From Stenogyne calaminthoides (lineage: Eukaryota > Streptophyta > Magnoliopsida > Lamiales > Lamiaceae): a DNA stretch of 64,000 nucleotides. The notes beneath the pieces were generated by a model. It was not told the DNA's origin and did no database searches. It saw only the letters and a program-made list of their open reading frames with translations. A program made the position numbers and the translations under genes. The DNA lies in NCBI GenBank assembly GCA_037126765.1, contig JBBCBC010000024.1:19441554-19505553 (forward strand), in the 5' to 3' direction. Shown piece by piece: positions 23,826-33,210 of the stretch (positions are counted from its first letter, which is position 1; each line of letters opens with the position of its first letter).

Positions 23826-24406
23826 AAAAAAGAACTGCTAAAATAGAATTGGCTAAGAATTGGGTTTCCATCGTTATCATATGATGATGGAAAAAAAGAA
23901 GAAGATATTTTTACTAACTTAATGGTGTAATCGGATGGTTTTGACTTTACTTAAGGTAATTGGTCACATGTCAGAAGGAGAAGCACATAAAAAAACACAA
24001 GAGGAAGCAGATGAAATAAAGGATATGTCGTTTTGTTCATATATTAATTAATACATTTTTCTCTTTATAAATAGCAACACATTTGTGTGCATATAGTAAC
24101 ACACTTTTCAGTACATAATATGTGTTATTAAAAAGACAAGTATATTTTACTTATCATTACATTAACACATACTTGTACTTATAGTAAAACATTTATGTCT
24201 TTCTAGTAACACAGACCTAGGTGCAAATTTTTTGTTTTGCCTTAGAGTGATTTTTTTGTACTTTTAATCGATATTAATTTTATATGCAAAAGGTGAAACG
24301 TGCAACTCAATTGTACTTTAATCGATATTAATTCTTTAAAAAAATAAATTAATTGGTTATTATTAGCTGTCTTGCTAAACAATTTTTTTTTTCATTGTAC
24401 ATTATT
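23826..24406. repeat. D block, copy 1
   Basis: About 580 bp nearly identical, in the same orientation, to 57159-57741, from aaaagaactg to ttcattgtacattatta. Contains the palindromic-looking tcgttatcatatgatgatgg and the run tatagtaacacacttttc. No open frame is conserved. Nature unknown. Confidence 0.75.
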
Positions 24407-24980
24407 AACCCTAAACCGCCGCATTTTCACCAAAAAAATTGATTGGTACTGAAAAACTCAAAACCCTCATAATCGCAAAACCACATGCTCCACCCCAAAT
24501 TTAAGTTTCGTGAATCCCCAAAATTGAATTTTGCACCAATATGGAAGAATGCTTCGAACTTTGTTATTTTTATGTGAATTTTGCAGATTTAGATATGGAA
24601 GCATACAAACTCTGTTATTTTTAACAATCTCACAGTCAATATGGAAGAATGCTTCGAACTCTGTTGTGTTAAATCGTGTAATTGGATTAAAGCGAGAATT
24701 AGTAAGAGTCACAATCACTATGAATTCGAGGATTGGTTTAATTAGAAACATATTAGAGTGCATTAAATCTATGTAATTTCTGTTTGTAGGTTGTTCTTGT
24801 TCTGTGTTTGTTTGCTAATGTGGAGTTTACTATTTTGACTGATTCTTTGTAAGTGTGGAGTCTATACCCTTGTAACGTGGAGTTCTGATTCTGTTTAATT
24901 TTGTTTACAAAATTGGCCAAGGTCTTCCAAGTACTCGCTATTAGCAAGGACTAGGCAAGGGCTACGGAGACTGTCCTCAA
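24407..24980. other. Intergenic with short internal duplication
   Basis: The phrase aatatggaagaatgcttcga occurs at 24539 and again near 24640 with matching downstream sequence. The phrase gaatccccaaaattgaattt at about 24513 is also present at 12146, just beyond a G1 LTR end. Reading frames here are short, oppose each other and resemble no known protein. Confidence 0.4.
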
Positions 24981-25056
24981 TAGCGAGGGCTTGAACCCTT
25001 GCCAAACCGACCGCGTCAGCCTCCCAAAACGCGGTCGGTTCTTAAAACCCTCGCTA
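24981..25056. repeat. Nested GC-rich palindrome
   Basis: Outer arms tagcgaggg (24981-24989) and ccctcgcta (25048-25056) enclose perfect inner arms aaccgaccgcgt (25005-25016) and acgcggtcggtt (25029-25040). The style recalls subterminal repeats of CACTA elements, but no CACTA end or transposase is adjacent. Confidence 0.6.
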
Positions 25057-25460
25057 AAATGAACATAAATTACTAAGCGAGATTCCTTTCACTCTCCTTA
25101 AACATATTTATTTTACCATAATATATAATTAATATTATTTTCGTACATCGTATGGGTATAATATTAGTTGGGTAAAAGAAAATAATAAAATTGAACAAAT
25201 GTGATATAAAATTTAAAAAGTAAAAATTAAAGGATTTTTTTTCTGGAATAGCCATTAAATTACAGTACGAAAAACTACTCTATCATGCCTTGTATATATC
25301 TCATGTAACTTACCTTAGAACATGAGTTAATCTTATGTAAATTCGTTTTATCGCATAGCTTGTTCGCAACTATAAATTTATAATTAAAAAAATCAAAATA
25401 CTTTCTAATAAAACAAAAAGTACCGAAAAAACTAACATATTTTAATGAAACAATAAATAC
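25057..25460. other. AT-rich intergenic
   Basis: No gene, terminal repeat or RNA signal seen. Confidence 0.4.
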
Positions 25461-25472
25461 TATTTAAAAATA

Positions 25473-25581
25473 TGGGAGTTATAAGGTGGCTTGGTGAATT
25501 TCTGTGGAGTGTTTGGGTGTTTGGTGTACTAACTACTAACATCTAACAACTAACTTTGTCCGATCAAAAAAAAATATATGT
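25473..25581 (+). mobile_element. 5'-truncated SINE
   Basis: Matches the 3' half of the SINE at 28215-28462: tgggagttataaggtggctt, ctaactactaacatctaaca, then actttgtccgatc and an A tail. It lacks the tRNA-like head. Flanked by the 12-bp direct repeat tatttaaaaata (25461-25472 and 25582-25593), as expected for LINE-driven retroposition with 5' truncation. Confidence 0.8.
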
Positions 25582-25593
25582 TATTTAAAAATA

Positions 25594-26480
25594 CATATAA
25601 ATGTAAATCAGTTACACGAAAAACTTTTCTATATAAAATTTTATGTTATGTTATGTTATATGTTTTTCATATGTTTTTATCCGTCTATTTTTACCCATAC
25701 ACTCATCTCTTATTCTATCTATAAAGAACTTTTCCCTACAAAATTTATTTCATCTTTATATCATATATTTTTAAGCTTTCTTTACATTTACTACTAGAAA
25801 TGTTGAATCGATACTAACCCATTAGGGTAGACTACGGGCTTAGACGGTCTAGGTCTAAGCGATTCGCTTTTAATGGATCGTTAATAATTGGGACCTAACC
25901 CTAAATCTAGCAGTCCGTGAGCTAAACATGTCACTAATGGGCTACTAAATAAAAAAAATTTAAATTTAAAATTTTCTATAATATAATATCTTGTAATATT
26001 TTAATCAGCATATAAAATTAAAAGATACATATTGATATAATTAATGTGTTGTTAATTTTATATCTAACAGTTAATTTTTTTTTTTTTTAAATCAAGCATT
26101 AGAAGAGATAGCACTATTTAATTAGTTCTCCACATCTCTATTTATTGAACAAAATGTTATCTTTTAATTTATTTTATCTAAAATAAGTGTAATAAATTAT
26201 TAGTATACAACAAGAATTTGTTATTACATTGATATATCACTGGAATAGTATACTCTTTTTTTGTCCCTTTAACTAAATGAGTATCTATTGTACCCAAATA
26301 AGCTCCTTCACAAATCAAGAAGAAAACTAAATAATCTAAACAAATGACTACACAAGAAAACTACATAAGCAAATACACAAGAAAAGGAGAACATAACTTT
26401 ACCAGGTATAGTGCTTCGGATTAAACGTTTTGGGCCAAAATTATCCTAATTATACGGGCCTGGAAAAGCATGTCATAACA
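25594..26480. other. AT-rich intergenic
   Basis: No supported gene. At 25830-25900 there is a GC-richer stretch (gggcttagacggtctaggtc) of unknown origin. Poly-T runs lie at 26080. Confidence 0.4.
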
Positions 26481-26493
26481 TCTCTATTTACTA

Positions 26494-26841
26494 TGAGAAT
26501 AATGAGTTTTTAGGACAATAATTTAGGAGGATGTGTTTTAAGGACAATAATTTTACGGACTTGAAAATGTAAGATAATATGTTTTGAAATATGTTAATAT
26601 AGAATAATATGTTCTTAAATATGTTAATATAGGACAATCGAGCTCGAATAAACCCAAATCTCACGTGACATTTCAACCAAATTTGGGCTTATTTAGGCTC
26701 GATTGTCATACATTTACAAATTAAATATATTGTCTTATATTAACATATTTCAAAACATATTATCTTACATTTCAAATTTTATAAAATTATTGTCCTTAAA
26801 ACACAACCCCTAAATTATTGTCCTAAAAAATTATTTTTCCC
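26494..26841. mobile_element. MITE-2, Mutator-type foldback element
   Basis: A 348-bp element with ~140-bp inverted arms. Both ends read inwards as ggacaataatttagg, then tgttttaaggacaataattt and aatatgttttgaaatatgtt. Flanked by the 10-bp direct repeat ctatttacta (26484-26493 and 26842-26851). The 61-aa minus-strand frame across the left arm is incidental. Confidence 0.85.
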
Positions 26842-26891
26842 CTATTTACTACTATCTCATCTTTCATATGTCTATTCCTAAAAGAACATTT

Positions 26892-27371
26892 CCTCTTAAA
26901 GTAATTTTACTTTCCATTTTATAATGGCTTTTACTACTCTCTTATCTCACATGCGTAGCCATAAAAGTAATTTTCCTTTTTATGTTTCTCCCACTGACCC
27001 ATTTTATTTGTCGCTTAAATATATTTTGTATGAATTAAAAAACTCATTAATTAGCAATAATTATATGTGAGATGTGATTATTTTATCTCTATATTTATTT
27101 ATATGTTCATTAATACATACTATTACATGTAATTTTCCTGTTTATGTTCCTCTTAAAGTAATTTTATTTTCCATTTTTCAATGGCTTTTACTACTCTCTC
27201 ATCTAACATGCTTACCCATAAAAGTAATTTTCTTTTTATGTTACTCTCTTCGACACATTTTGTTTATCGTTTAAGAATATTGCAATCGAATTAAGAAAGT
27301 CATAAAATAGCAATAAATACATGTGTAATGTTACTATTTTATCCTTTTATTTACGTACATGGTCATTAATG
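26892..27371. repeat. Imperfect ~257-bp tandem duplication
   Basis: Two units each begin cctcttaaagtaattttatt (26892 and 27149). They share aatggcttttactactctct, cccataaaagtaattttc, a tagcaataa phrase and a gttcattaat/ggtcattaat end. The second unit is split by MITE-3 and resumes at 27891 (cacatactattaca). Confidence 0.7.
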
Positions 27372-27880
27372 GATTTTGAATAAAAAGGGTCTCATAACTT
27401 TAGCCTCAAATAGATTTAATCCCATAATTTTTTTTATCACCGATTTAGTCTTAATAACTTTGACAATGTACAACTTTAGTCCCAAAATCGATCAGAAAAC
27501 TCAAAATAACGTCATTTTGCCAAATCAATTTGGGGCTTTTGGGCGGATGCTGTGACTGGACTGCCACGTGGATTTTTAAGTTTGTTTGTTTAATTCTTGT
27601 CGTCAATCTGTTTTGATTTTTAAGTTTCTTTTTTAAAAAAAATTAATTATATGCCTGAAACTACAACTATTAAAAAAAATACACATGGTAGTCCAATCAC
27701 AGCATCCACCGAAAAGCCCCAAATTAAAATGACAAAACGACGTCATTTTGAGTTTTCTGACCAAAATTAGGACTAAAATTTGACATTGTCAAAGTTATTG
27801 AGATAAATCAACGACAAAAACTCTTATGAGACTAAATCTATTTAATGTCAAATTTATGGGACCAACTGTGATTCAAACTC
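27372..27880. mobile_element. MITE-3, Mutator-type foldback element upstream of the P450
   Basis: A 509-bp element flanked by the 10-bp direct repeat gtcattaatg (27362-27371 and 27881-27890). The long inverted arms share gattttgaat/gagtttgaat ends, aaatagattta, ataactttgacaatgt, aaaactcaaaatgacgtc and tttggggcttt. The loop is AT-rich. It sits 28 bp upstream of the presumed P450 TATA box and could have altered the promoter; that effect is inference. Confidence 0.85.
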
Positions 27881-27907
27881 GTCATTAATGCACATACTAT
27901 TACAAAC

Positions 27908-27915
27908 TATAAATA
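27908..27915 (+). promoter_or_regulatory. Possible TATA box of the P450 gene
   Basis: tataaata, 236 bp upstream of the P450 start codon and the only good TATA-like match in the interval. The implied leader of roughly 200 nt is long, so this is tentative. Confidence 0.4.
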
Positions 27916-28143
27916 GAAGGGAAAAATTAGAAAATGATAGCATAATCTATGCATCACCAAAAGAAATTTCTAAAGAATGATTAAATTCCCATTTATTTAA
28001 GGGGATAAGCATGTCTGTTCAAAAGGGGGGATAAGAATGAGATTCATATCATGGGTTACAACTATTAATAATCGATCATTCGTTTGGAAAACCAGTTTCA
28101 CTCAAATTAACTTTTCTCAAAAAAGAAAGACTCATGGGTCCTG

Positions 28144-29715
28144 ATGGATTTTGTTACGCTCTTAATTGTCTTGTCCATTTTATTGATATGTAGTATAGTG
28201 ATACTAACATTAAACCAGGTGGCTTAGTCCACCTGGCCACTGGACTCCTCAATTGAGTGGGAGACTCAGGTTCGATTCCGTTTGGGAACGAATTGGAGTA
28301 TGGGAGTTATAAGGTGGCTTGGTGAATCTGTAGAGTGTTTGGGTGCTTGGTGTACTAACTACTAACATCTAATAACTAACTTTGTCCTAATAACTAACTT
28401 TGTCCGACCAAAAAAACTAACATCTAACAACTAACTTTGTCCGACCAAAAAAAAAGAAAAAGAGTGATACTAACATTAAATTCCAGGGCCCGAAAATCAT
28501 CGAAACTTCCTCGAGGCCCGCATCAGTTTCCAATCATCGGCAACATCCTGGACGTCGGGGCCAAACCCCACCAATCACTCGCCAAACTAAATGTCCCTCA
28601 AGCTAGGAAGCAAAACAACAGTAGTCGTGTCCTCGCCTGAAACAGCTAAAATCGTGCTTCAGAAGCACGACTTGTCCTTGTCATGTAGAACAATCCCGGC
28701 GGCAGCTGAAGCTGTTGACCATTATAAGTACTCCATATCGTGGCTCCCTGTCGAGAATCAGTGGCGAAAGATCAGGAAAATATGCAACGAGCAATTGTTT
28801 TGTGTTTCCAGGCTAGAAGGTAGCCAGGTTTTGAGGAGGGAGAAGCTGCAGAAGCTCTGTGACTATGTGAAAGAATGCTCTGAAACGGGCCGGACTGTGG
28901 ATATAGGAGAGGCTGCCTTTACGATGTCGTTGAATCTGATTTCGGCCACTCTCTTTTCCGTTGAATTTGCGCAGTTTGATACAGATTCTTTGAAGGAGAT
29001 GAAGGATGTAGTATGGGGAGTGACAAAAGGCCTCGGTGTCCTGAATTTGGCTGATTATTTTCCAATCCTGAAATTTGCTGATCCTCAGGGGATTCTGAAG
29101 CAGACAGAGATTTATTGTGAGAAGTTGTTTGCAATATTTGATGGGATAATAGATGGGAAGTTGAAATCAAGGGGTGAGAATGAAAAGAATGATTTGGTGG
29201 AGGCCCTGATTGATATTAACCAAAAGGATGAAGCTCAATTAACCATAACCGACATTAAGCATCTGCTCTGGTAATTTCAGATTTGCAATTTGTTGTTTTT
29301 GCGGTCTCCATTTATATTGATCATTTTTTCCATATCTATCTAGGATTTGTTTGTAGCTGGAACTGATAAGACTTCTGGCACAGTGGAATGGGCAATGGCA
29401 GAACTATTACGACACCCTGAGAAAATGTCAATAATTAGAGACGAAATTGGAGATGTTATAAGAGAAAATGGAGAAATTCAAGAATCCGATATCCCAAAGC
29501 TCCCATATTTACAAGCGGTGGTGAAAGAAACATTTAGGCTGCATCCGGTTGGCCCTTTATTATTACCTCGAAAGGCTGTATCCGATGTAGAAATAAATAA
29601 CTACATAATACCTAAAAATACGCAAATTCTTGTTAATGTGTGGGCGAGTGGCGAAGACTCTAGTATCTGGTCAAATGCAGATTTGTTCATGCCAGAGCGG
29701 TTCTTGAAAAGTGAT
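28144..29715 (+). pseudogene. Cytochrome P450 (CYP76-type), disrupted
   Basis: P450s are heme monooxygenases anchored in the ER; the CYP76 family oxidises terpenoids and related metabolites. ATG at 28144 opens a membrane anchor (MDFVTLLIVLSILLICSIVI). A SINE then intervenes (28215-28462, plus the second target repeat to 28480). The frame resumes with the proline-rich hinge LPRGPHQFPIIGNIL. A ~20-nt deletion at 28590 shifts frame in place of the usual S-K-x-H-G-P-L. Exon 1 then runs to 29270. An intron (29271-29343, GT..AG) precedes exon 2, and one base seems missing at its 5' junction. Exon 2 holds the I-helix AGTDKTSG (Lys replaces the usual Thr), ExxR (KETFRLHP, 29524) and MPERFL (29689). 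Similarity stops near 29715, so the heme-binding FxxGxRxCxG and C-terminus are missing. A CACTA element begins 50 bp on, but P450 sequence does not resume after it. Confidence 0.9.
28215..28462 (+). mobile_element. tRNA-derived SINE inside P450 exon 1
   Basis: A 248-bp element flanked by an 18-bp direct repeat, agtgatactaacattaaa (28197-28214 and 28463-28480). The head resembles a tRNA gene, with an A-box-like tggcttagtcc (28220-28230) and a perfect B box ggttcgattcc (28269-28279), 38 bp apart between boxes. The body ends in tandem ctaactttgtccgaccaaaa units and a poly-A-rich tail. Transcribed by RNA polymerase III and mobilised by LINE machinery in known SINEs. Removing it with one target copy restores the P450 frame (Leu-Asn-Ser). 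Confidence 0.92.
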
Positions 29716-29823
29716 GGATTTTGCACATGGGAGTGGAGTAGTAAGATTCATAAATTGGCAGCGGACACTACTACACATTTAAGTTTGAGAAATTTCACTG
29801 GGACAAAATTTTTATTTCAAACA

Positions 29824-29932
29824 AATAGCGGTTTTATTTAAAAAAAAAAAAAGACAACGGTTAAAGAAAATCACTTGGAGAGCGGTTCAAAACCGCTTTG
29901 CAAGTTCACTTAGACAGCGGTTTTGAACCGCT
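29824..29932. repeat. CACTA left subterminal palindromes
   Basis: Two full palindromes, agcggttcaaaaccgct (29881-29897) and agcggttttgaaccgct (29916-29932), plus half motifs (tagcggtttt at 29826 and an acaacggtt near 29854). In En/Spm such subterminal motifs bind the TnpA protein; the same role here is inference. Confidence 0.8.
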
Positions 29933-30167
29933 CTCCAAGTGAAAATCCAAATTTATACACGGGTTCAGTCCCTGAACCCCCATTTCCACCATTTTCGACG
30001 TCGAAGCTTGGCGATTTTTCCCCTCCTCCTCCCTCCGTCGCCGCTGTCCCTTGCCACCGCCGCCACCCTCCTCCCCTGCCGCCGCCGCCTTTCTCCGCCT
30101 CTACAAGGTAATGCTTAATCTTTTTTTTTCCTTTTTGTTAATTAATTAGTTAGGGTTAATTTATGTG

Positions 30168-30168
<1 letters not shown>

Positions 30169-30205
<37 letters not shown>
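30169..30205. repeat. (TA)n microsatellite
   Basis: About 18 uninterrupted TA dinucleotides. Confidence 0.95.
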
Positions 30206-30210
<5 letters not shown>

Positions 30211-30290
30211 GTGGCTTGTGTGGCTTGATTGTTGTTGGTAATTTGTGGATAAATTGTTAGTTTGGAATGGTGATTTTTATGTTTATTTAG

Positions 30291-30681
30291 AGATGAATAT
30301 ATGATATGCACACCAAGTGTTTGATCAAATGCAAGTGTAGGAATTTAAGCATAAATTAGGATTGAGATATATTTTTGAGTTGGTTGGTGATTTTTTATGT
30401 CAATTTAGAGATGAATATATGAAGCACACCAAGTGTTTGATCAAATGCATGTGTAGGATTTAAACATAATTTAAGATTGTGATATATTTTTGAGTTGGTT
30501 GATGATTTTTTATGTCAATTTAGAGATGAATATATGATGCACACCAAGTGTTTGATCAAATGCATGTGTAGGATTTAAGCATAATTAGGATTGGGATATG
30601 TTTTTGAGTTGATTGGTGATTTTTTATATCAATTTAGAGATGAATATAAGATGCACACCAAGTGTTTGATCAAATGCATGT
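30291..30681 (+). repeat. Four-copy ~115-bp tandem repeat in CACTA leader
   Basis: Units start at 30291, 30409, 30524 and 30638 with agatgaatat. Each contains cacaccaagtgtttgatcaa followed by atgcatgtgtagg-type sequence; the last unit is partial. The repeat lies between subterminal sequence and transposase. Confidence 0.85.
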
Positions 30682-30907
30682 TTTTAGATAGTTGCTTTAG
30701 ATGATTGATGGTATATATATATATATTAATGTCTTGAGAAGAAACAAAACCTTAGGAACATTAGGATTGTGATATAGCTTTTAATAAGAAAATGATTACG
30801 AAGATACATTAGGATAATAGTTGAGATCAAGTATGGTTAGGTATATATACATTAATGTCTTGAGAAGCACTTCATATTGTCTTTCCTATAGGCATCTCTT
30901 TTTCTAT

Positions 30908-31236
30908 ATGGATCGAAAGTGGGTTCGAGCAGATCGATTATTAGAGGAGTATAGGAATGGGGTGGAAGAATTTTGTAATCATGCAATTAGACACTGCACT
31001 GACCATCGGTACATTAAATGTCCGTGTTGGAAATGTATGAATGGAAAAACAGTTAGTGGTAGAGAAAGCTTGTTCGTCCACATGATGATTCACGGTATTG
31101 ATAAAATATATACCGTTTGGATATCTCATGATGAAAGATGAGATGGATGTAGCTCAAGCAACCTAGGAACTGACTTTAGGTTTGAAGATACAGTGGATCG
31201 GATAGTTTCGGAGATGTACCGAGTGGGGATGATCAC
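30908..31236 (+). pseudogene. CACTA transposase (TnpD), N-terminal part
   Basis: Begins MDRKWVRADRLLEEYRNGVE and continues with CPCWKCMNGKTVSGRESLFV and HMMIHGIDKIYTVW. This is the transposase-associated domain found at the N-terminus of plant CACTA TnpD proteins (conserved Trp, a Cys-x-Cys-x2-Cys cluster and a His-x3-His-Gly step). An in-frame stop follows HDER at about 31139. Sequence resembling the acidic linker continues to the Copia-1 target site (gatga, 31237-31241). The same frame family resumes at 40371. The upstream in-frame ATG at 30821 is less likely because the domain begins at 30908. Confidence 0.85.
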
Positions 31237-31241
31237 GATGA

Positions 31242-33081
31242 TGTTGGGAAATGGGTCGCACAGATCTATTCGGGGTGCATATTTAAATACAAATTTAATT
31301 CTTTAATTATTACTAGCATGAATTAATCCTATATTAATTCAAATAATAATCCAACAACATATCATGCATATAATAATTCACGTAAAACCTACGCATGCGG
31401 AATTCTACGAGTTTACGTGAACGTACCTCTTGGGATCGCAACGGTATGGCTGATTAGACTAACCGTAAGGACTTCCCAAGTATTCCCTTAGTCCTCGTTC
31501 GACTATCCGGTGGAAGGATTCTTGTGAACGATTTAACAAAAGGAAAATAAAATATGTTGCACCACCTTTGTGGATTTACTAATTTTTCCAGCACATGGAA
31601 TTGTACTTGGGAATGAAATAATCATCCCCTATTTATAGAGACTAGGGTGAACGAAATTTTTGGCAAAATATGATGTGGAAAAATCTTTTATTGATCTCCA
31701 AGAAATCTTGAATATATCCCCTATATTCTTTTTCCCATAATCATAATAGTCCACAAAAATCCCACCTACTCTATATATATGGATTTTTCGAAAAAATAGA
31801 TGATCAAGATTCCAAGATTTGGATCTTCTTGAATTTATGAGATATTCTTGTATTTCAAGAAATACATATCTTCCATAATATATTTTCAAGAAAATCAAGA
31901 AAATCTTTCTTGCCCACTATATTTCATATTTTTCGAAAATATCACTATGAATAACCAAGTGGGAGATTTCTTGAATTTAATGAGAAAATCTTGTATTCCA
32001 AGAATACATATCTTCATTCCATAACAAAATTTAAAGAAAATCTTTCTCCCAACTTTATCCATAATTTTCGAAATATTAGGAAAAATTAAGCAACAATATT
32101 TATTTTATTTTAATCACCTTTTTAGTTATTGGACTATATGTTGGGCTACTTAGGGGGCCTTTAGGAGAATTAAGATTGGACCTTCTAATGGACCTTGAAT
32201 ATCTAATATTGAGCAACAATATAATTCAAGCTCATAAATATTAATTAATCCCATTACATAATTAATATTGCACTATCCATCTTAACCCATATTACAGTCA
32301 ATATGGCTCCCGGTCATTATTTCCCGTGTTTAAGATTATCTAGCCCATTAATTAATTCAAGCCACTGAAATAGCTTTCCGTTAATTAATATCTTTTATCC
32401 TTGGTCAAGGAACGGTTCAACATTATTATCCATACCGGAAACTAATTTCACTTGCAAGATTTGGTATGATAAAACTTATGAACCTCCCAAGGGGGCAAAT
32501 CGAACAAGCGTACTTTCACACGATTCTTCGTATTAAATCTTAGCAATCACATGTGACCAATAATATTGCCCAAGATAAAAAGTATTGAATCTCATTGATT
32601 TGCTACCCATGATAAGTCAAAGCAATAGTTACCAATCCCACGTGATCCTATTTAAGGAACGAAGGTTAAGAAATAACGAACCACTGAGGTCTAATTCTTC
32701 CTTGTTCAGTTCTGAAGAATTTATCCTCCTGTAGGTCCTATTCAGTGCATCAGTCATGCACTAGTGTAATCTCTTGGTCAAGACAAGCCAACCTGAGCCT
32801 TACACTTCAACCTTTCACGATGGGTTGTTCATTTCCATCTAGGTCGTGAATGGTGTACTTTTAGTTACAAGGGACTGTTAATTTAATCTTCTGTGATCTG
32901 GTATCACTAAATTAAGTACAATGTAACACGTACGACTTATTGAACAGTTATGCAGTAAATATATGTAACATTCGATAATATTTAAAGCATCAGTGATAAA
33001 CAATTTATTTCAGTAAATAAGTCTGAAAATTCAGTTTCGATTATACAAAGTAAAAGCATACTTTCCAGTATAATCCCAACA
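31242..33081 (-). repeat. Copia-1 3' LTR
   Basis: 1840 bp, TGTTGGGATTATACTGG...CATTTCCCAACA on the minus strand. A TATA box (ctataaatagggg on the minus strand, about 31627-31640) marks the promoter. The 89-aa frame at 31629-31898 recurs in the other LTR only because LTRs are copies; it is not a gene. Confidence 0.92.
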
Positions 33082-33210
33082 ATCTCCCACTTATACTCAA
33101 AGTCTGCTTTTAAGTATACTACAACATGTCTCGTGTAGTCCGTGACATCTAATGTCACCTACACGAACCTAATAATTTCTCCCACTTATACTCAAAGCAG
33201 ATTGGCAACG
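33082..33210 (-). other. Copia-1 polypurine tract, duplicated
   Basis: On the minus strand ttgagtataagtgggagat abuts the 3' LTR. A second copy (tgagtataagtgggagaa) occurs about 95 bp earlier (33176-33195). The outer copy is the one used to define the present LTR edge. Confidence 0.7.

Larger units (their letters stand above)
29943..30907. other. CACTA 5' untranslated/intronic region
   Basis: A C-rich stretch (about 29975-30110, Pro-rich if translated) is followed by aaggtaatgc at 30104, a possible donor splice site. Then come a TA microsatellite, a 115-bp tandem array and AT-rich sequence up to the transposase start. Likely leader plus intron; no protein is claimed. Confidence 0.5.

Noticed and set aside
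25796..25960. ctactagaaatg as a possible second CACTA start
   Set aside because: No matching inverted end or 3-bp duplication could be found nearby.
31629..31898. 89-codon minus-strand frame repeated almost perfectly at 38913-39182
   Set aside because: Both lie inside the two LTRs of Copia-1 and are copies by retroelement biology; the sequence spans the promoter and AT-rich region and has no protein resemblance.
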